Positions 61,422-64,000 of a stretch of 64,000 nt of DNA are shown one piece after another. Below the pieces are notes generated by a model that searched no databases, was not told the origin of the DNA, and saw only the letters and a program-made list of their open reading frames with translations. Position numbers and translations under genes: made by a program. This DNA comes from Nocardioides jensenii JCM 1364 = NBRC 14755 (GTDB taxonomy: Bacteria; Actinomycetota; Actinomycetes; Propionibacteriales; Nocardioidaceae), in NCBI RefSeq assembly GCF_001552535.1, contig NZ_BCRJ01000046.1, positions 1-64,000 of the forward strand, written 5' to 3'. Numbering within the stretch: position 1 is the first letter of the stretch; every line of letters begins with the position of its first letter.

Positions 61422-63959
61422 TTAGATGACGATGGAAGTCGGGATCCGGAGGGTGTTCGCAACCGGGGTGTAGAGGTCGACGTTCTGCTCGGTGGTCTTG
61501 AGGGAGATCACGAGTGCGTATCTGACTGGCTGGTCGACTCGCGCTTTTGCAGTCTTGTTCTTCCACCATCCGCCGACCGGGAAGACAGCGAGCTTTCCCG
61601 AGTGCCCAAGCTCGACTCCCGAGGTTTGCCAGATGTCCTGGTGTAGCGAACCGAGGTTGCGCTGATTAGCGCCCACGAGCCACTTGACCTGTCCGCCCTC
61701 AGGGCGGCCCCCCGACTCCTCGGTGCGCGCGTCGTGGTTGACCCGTTGCGTGAACTGAGATTCCGTTTCCAGCGGATCTTGAACCTCGAAGCGTAGGTGG
61801 TGGGACGCGTAGCTGTAGCGGCGGCGCCATCCCCGGCGCGACGCTGTGGGCTCCACAAAGTACGAGAGCGTGACCCGCAGGTCCACCTGTGCGCCTCCCA
61901 GGTCTTGGAGCACCTGAGTCGGCCACGGTAGGTCATGGAGCCGGAACGCGGGGATCTTGAATTCATCACCCTCGAACGGTACGAACTCGTCCTGAACGAC
62001 CAAGGTCACCGCTTGGTCCGTCGAATACAGCACCCGGTCCTCGGTCGGAACTCCCCAGCCGTATCGACGCAACATGGCCTGCTGAGCCCGCTTACCAGAC
62101 TTGCCCGCCTCCTTTACGGCAGCCTGCATCACTGGGGTCCACTCTGCTCCATGCACCACCAGTGCTCGGATGGTCTCGGGCCAGTACTCCGGGTAGGTGG
62201 CCATCGCCAACGCAGCAAGACGCGCGCCTTGAGCTGTGGCTGCACTGGTGGCGTGCGCCGAGGTCAGCGCCAGATCGTTGACGTGTCCTGTGGTTCTGGT
62301 CGACAGCACCGGCACTCCGGGTTCGAACAACGAACCCCCGTCGTGCAGGACGTTGCCGCCCTCCATCACAATGTCCGGCTTGATCGGCCAGGGCTTGATC
62401 CCAAAAGGCAACGAGGTGCGGCTATACGGAGAGAGCTCGCCGTCCTCGGCGACCACGTCCCACCCCGTGTAGGCCGGGTCCGTCGGCGATTCGGTGAGCT
62501 CCGTATATGCGCCCACCGTCAGGGCATTCCAGGCCTGTCCGGGGTCCAGGACCGCGGACAGATCAGACTGAACAAGATGGTCTGCGACGCACTGGTCGGT
62601 GTTCCCGGCCGAAACCACCAGCAGTCGCGTCCGTTCGGGCGCCGGCGCGGAGAGCAGTCCAAGTTCGTCGCCGTTGCGAACAACCTCTGCTCCGACCGCG
62701 AGGGCGTCCACGGTTGCCGACCAGAGGGTTGGCTGACCTGGCACGTCTGCGGTGTCAGACTTGACGCTGATCGGCATGCAGAACACTCGGTCCCGCCTGG
62801 AGACGGCCTCAGGCATCGCTACCGCTTGAGCGGTCACGTCGCCGTAGGTGATTGGGACGTGCTGCGGCTCAGCGTTCTGCGGCATGATTCTCACAGACTC
62901 CAAGCGGTGTCGAAGCAGCACCGGGGCGGATCCTGCCAGTTGTGCTTCCAGGTCGCCGAACAAGGCAATTCCGGCCATGTTGGTGCCATGACCGTCCTGA
63001 TCGAAGCCGCTGACGCCGAGCACCGTGTGCAGATCCTGCGCGGCGAGCGAGTCGCCCAGCAGGACATGGGTGCGAGCCACACCCGTATCGAGATGGCAGA
63101 CAGCTGGCGCCGTCTCCGCTGCGGGTTCAAGTCGCTCGAGGAGATCGTCGAGGTACTCCTGCTGTTCCTCCATCGTCAGGTCCTCGATCGTTTCCACGAA
63201 CTCCGGGCGGCGGATCTCCGCTACCGGGACGGCGGTAAACGGAAGAGCTTCCAGTTGAGACCATGTGGCCTGTACCCACATCACGTTGCGGTCGATCAGG
63301 CGCAGGACTCGCGGCGAGACGACGAGGTCTGCGAACTGTGCGTAGTGGCGCAAGACATCCGGCCCGTCAGCCGTCGCCCGTAGCCAGACCTCCCACCAGC
63401 GCTTCCCGGTCTGCGGAGGCTGTCCATCGGATTGCCAGAGGTCGGAGAGCACGCTTTGACGGATCCGGGCGATGTTCGCCACGAGCTCGTTGTTCCTCGG
63501 GTTCCCAGCAGAGCTGGAAAGCTCAAGGTAGTCCTCGAAGAGCTTCAGGAACTGGGCTCGGTAGTCGTCGCTGACCCAGACCATCGCACGTTCCGGCAGC
63601 TCCAGGTCAGGCTGCGCCGGGAGCACTGAGAGGAGAAGCCACTGCGGACGCTTCGGCGTCTTGCGGTGAGTGGACATGCGTTCGAGGCGATCGATCGCCA
63701 GCGGGTACTCGGCGTTGGTTCCTTCAAGTGTGATCACGGTCCCGAGCGCGCGTAGCTCTTCCTCAGTCAGCAACTCGGCTCGTGCCTGATCGGCGGCATC
63801 CAGTGCTGTTCGAGTTTCACCCAGACGTCCTCCTCCGTGTCCGGCGCGGCTCTCGACCGGTCGGATCTTGGGATCGCCTCCGCCGCGTCGTCGAAACTCC
63901 TCGTCTGTGGACCTGTTCTCAACTAGGAGATGACTCAGATGCTGACGCGGTTCAGCCAA
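61422..63959 (-). CDS. S8 subtilisin-like serine protease, Ietas-type (IetS-like)
   Basis: An 845-residue cytoplasmic S8 protease without signal peptide. A long N-terminal region (~1-285) starts EPRQHLSHLLVENRSTDEEFRRRGGG. The catalytic triad is Asp in AVCHLDTGVARTH (~291), His in DQDGHGTNMAGIALFG (~323) and Ser in SAHATSAATAQGARLAALAMA (about residue 565). A C-terminal beta-rich part follows. Start TTG at 63959 overlaps the preceding stop by 8 bp. Proteases of this size and opening sequence occur next to an AAA ATPase as the two-gene defence system Ietas; the ATPase would lie just right of the window. Confidence 0.82.
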   Translation of the reverse strand: MAEPRQHLSHLLVENRSTDEEFRRRGGGDPKIRPVESRAGHGGGRLGETRTALDAADQARAELLTEEELRALGTVITLEGTNAEYPLAIDRLERMSTHRKTPKRPQWLLLSVLPAQPDLELPERAMVWVSDDYRAQFLKLFEDYLELSSSAGNPRNNELVANIARIRQSVLSDLWQSDGQPPQTGKRWWEVWLRATADGPDVLRHYAQFADLVVSPRVLRLIDRNVMWVQATWSQLEALPFTAVPVAEIRRPEFVETIEDLTMEEQQEYLDDLLERLEPAAETAPAVCHLDTGVARTHVLLGDSLAAQDLHTVLGVSGFDQDGHGTNMAGIALFGDLEAQLAGSAPVLLRHRLESVRIMPQNAEPQHVPITYGDVTAQAVAMPEAVSRRDRVFCMPISVKSDTADVPGQPTLWSATVDALAVGAEVVRNGDELGLLSAPAPERTRLLVVSAGNTDQCVADHLVQSDLSAVLDPGQAWNALTVGAYTELTESPTDPAYTGWDVVAEDGELSPYSRTSLPFGIKPWPIKPDIVMEGGNVLHDGGSLFEPGVPVLSTRTTGHVNDLALTSAHATSAATAQGARLAALAMATYPEYWPETIRALVVHGAEWTPVMQAAVKEAGKSGKRAQQAMLRRYGWGVPTEDRVLYSTDQAVTLVVQDEFVPFEGDEFKIPAFRLHDLPWPTQVLQDLGGAQVDLRVTLSYFVEPTASRRGWRRRYSYASHHLRFEVQDPLETESQFTQRVNHDARTEESGGRPEGGQVKWLVGANQRNLGSLHQDIWQTSGVELGHSGKLAVFPVGGWWKNKTAKARVDQPVRYALVISLKTTEQNVDLYTPVANTLRIPTSIVI

Positions 63960-64000
63960 GGCTGCCCGCCTTTCGCGCCTCCAGCGAATCGCGTAGATCC
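63952..64000 (-). CDS. C-terminus of the gene preceding the S8 protease (partial)
   Basis: On the minus strand the last 15 codons DLRDSLEARKAGSLG and TGA (63952-63954) enter the window. The frame overlaps the protease start. Too short to identify; an AAA-type ATPase is predicted from the protease family. Confidence 0.45.
   Translation of the reverse strand, partial: DLRDSLEARKAGSLG

Noticed and set aside
61935-63383. 482-codon plus-strand frame over the S8 protease
   Set aside because: Antisense shadow; the protease frame carries the full catalytic triad.

Overview
The window looks like a chromosome segment of a high-GC actinobacterium close to Nocardioides (Nocardioidaceae). The support is the G+C-rich third positions, many GTG starts and ATGA/GTGA overlaps, leaderless-type promoters, the actinobacterial order infC-rpmI-rplT-RNA methylase-kinase-pheS-pheT, and a 3' end of an initiator-tRNA gene of actinobacterial type. 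No tool or database was used; identities come from recognising motifs.

Positions 1-24.7 kb are mostly core genome. They hold a SARP-type regulator cut by the window edge, pheT-pheS, a PAS histidine kinase broken by an in-frame TAG, an rRNA 2'-O-methylase, and rplT-rpmI-infC (infC starts at ATC and has a leader hairpin). Next come an SseB-like protein and a four-gene plus-strand operon (membrane protein, alanine-racemase-fold protein, uridine-kinase-like ATPase, aldose-1-epimerase-like protein). A hisE-hisG-PH-domain operon follows, then the riboflavin operon ribD-ribE-ribBA-ribH behind an FMN riboswitch. After it lie a TetR gene with a striking inverted repeat, rpe, a hemerythrin/DUF2249 protein divergent from a helix-turn-helix regulator, a CurA-like reductase, a DUF6328 protein, and a LysR gene divergent from ferredoxin-NADP reductase.

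Positions 24.7-41 kb carry catabolic accessory genes. One operon encodes a Baeyer-Villiger-type monooxygenase, a GMC (cholesterol-oxidase-like) oxidase and a DUF4334 protein, divergent from a TetR regulator. Then come a flavin-reductase remnant and selO. A larger divergent cluster (32.2-39.5 kb) encodes an APH-type kinase with a small partner (reminiscent of LvaA/LvaB), an AttH-like protein, a CaiB CoA-transferase, a MaoC protein and a TetR regulator on one side, and a SnoaL-like protein, an SDR and a second SnoaL-like protein on the other. Two copies of a CGATCG-centred operator lie between the halves. It looks like an uncharacterised pathway acting on a CoA-activated hydroxy acid or terpenoid/steroid-like substrate. 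A zinc alcohol dehydrogenase without the structural-zinc loop follows.

Positions 41.3-43.9 kb are a complete IS21-type element with 23-bp terminal repeats and a 6-bp target duplication. Positions 44.3-61.2 kb are a mosaic genomic island bounded by identical 40-bp copies of the 3' end of an initiator-tRNA gene, with xis and int at its right end. It carries IS3 and ISL3 elements and a wrecked helicase/DUF4391 locus. It also carries a module of sarcosine oxidase, formaldehyde dehydrogenase, DJ-1 and small monooxygenase divergent from a PucR regulator, a UvrA2-like protein, a GlxA-type regulator with a second small monooxygenase, and a threonine-type tRNA 3' fragment. Because both boundary repeats are only 3' fragments, the intact tRNA should lie right of the window and the island should sit in a tandem array. 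Right of the island is an S8 subtilisin-like protease overlapping the end of an upstream gene; by size and arrangement it resembles the protease half of the ATPase-protease defence system Ietas.
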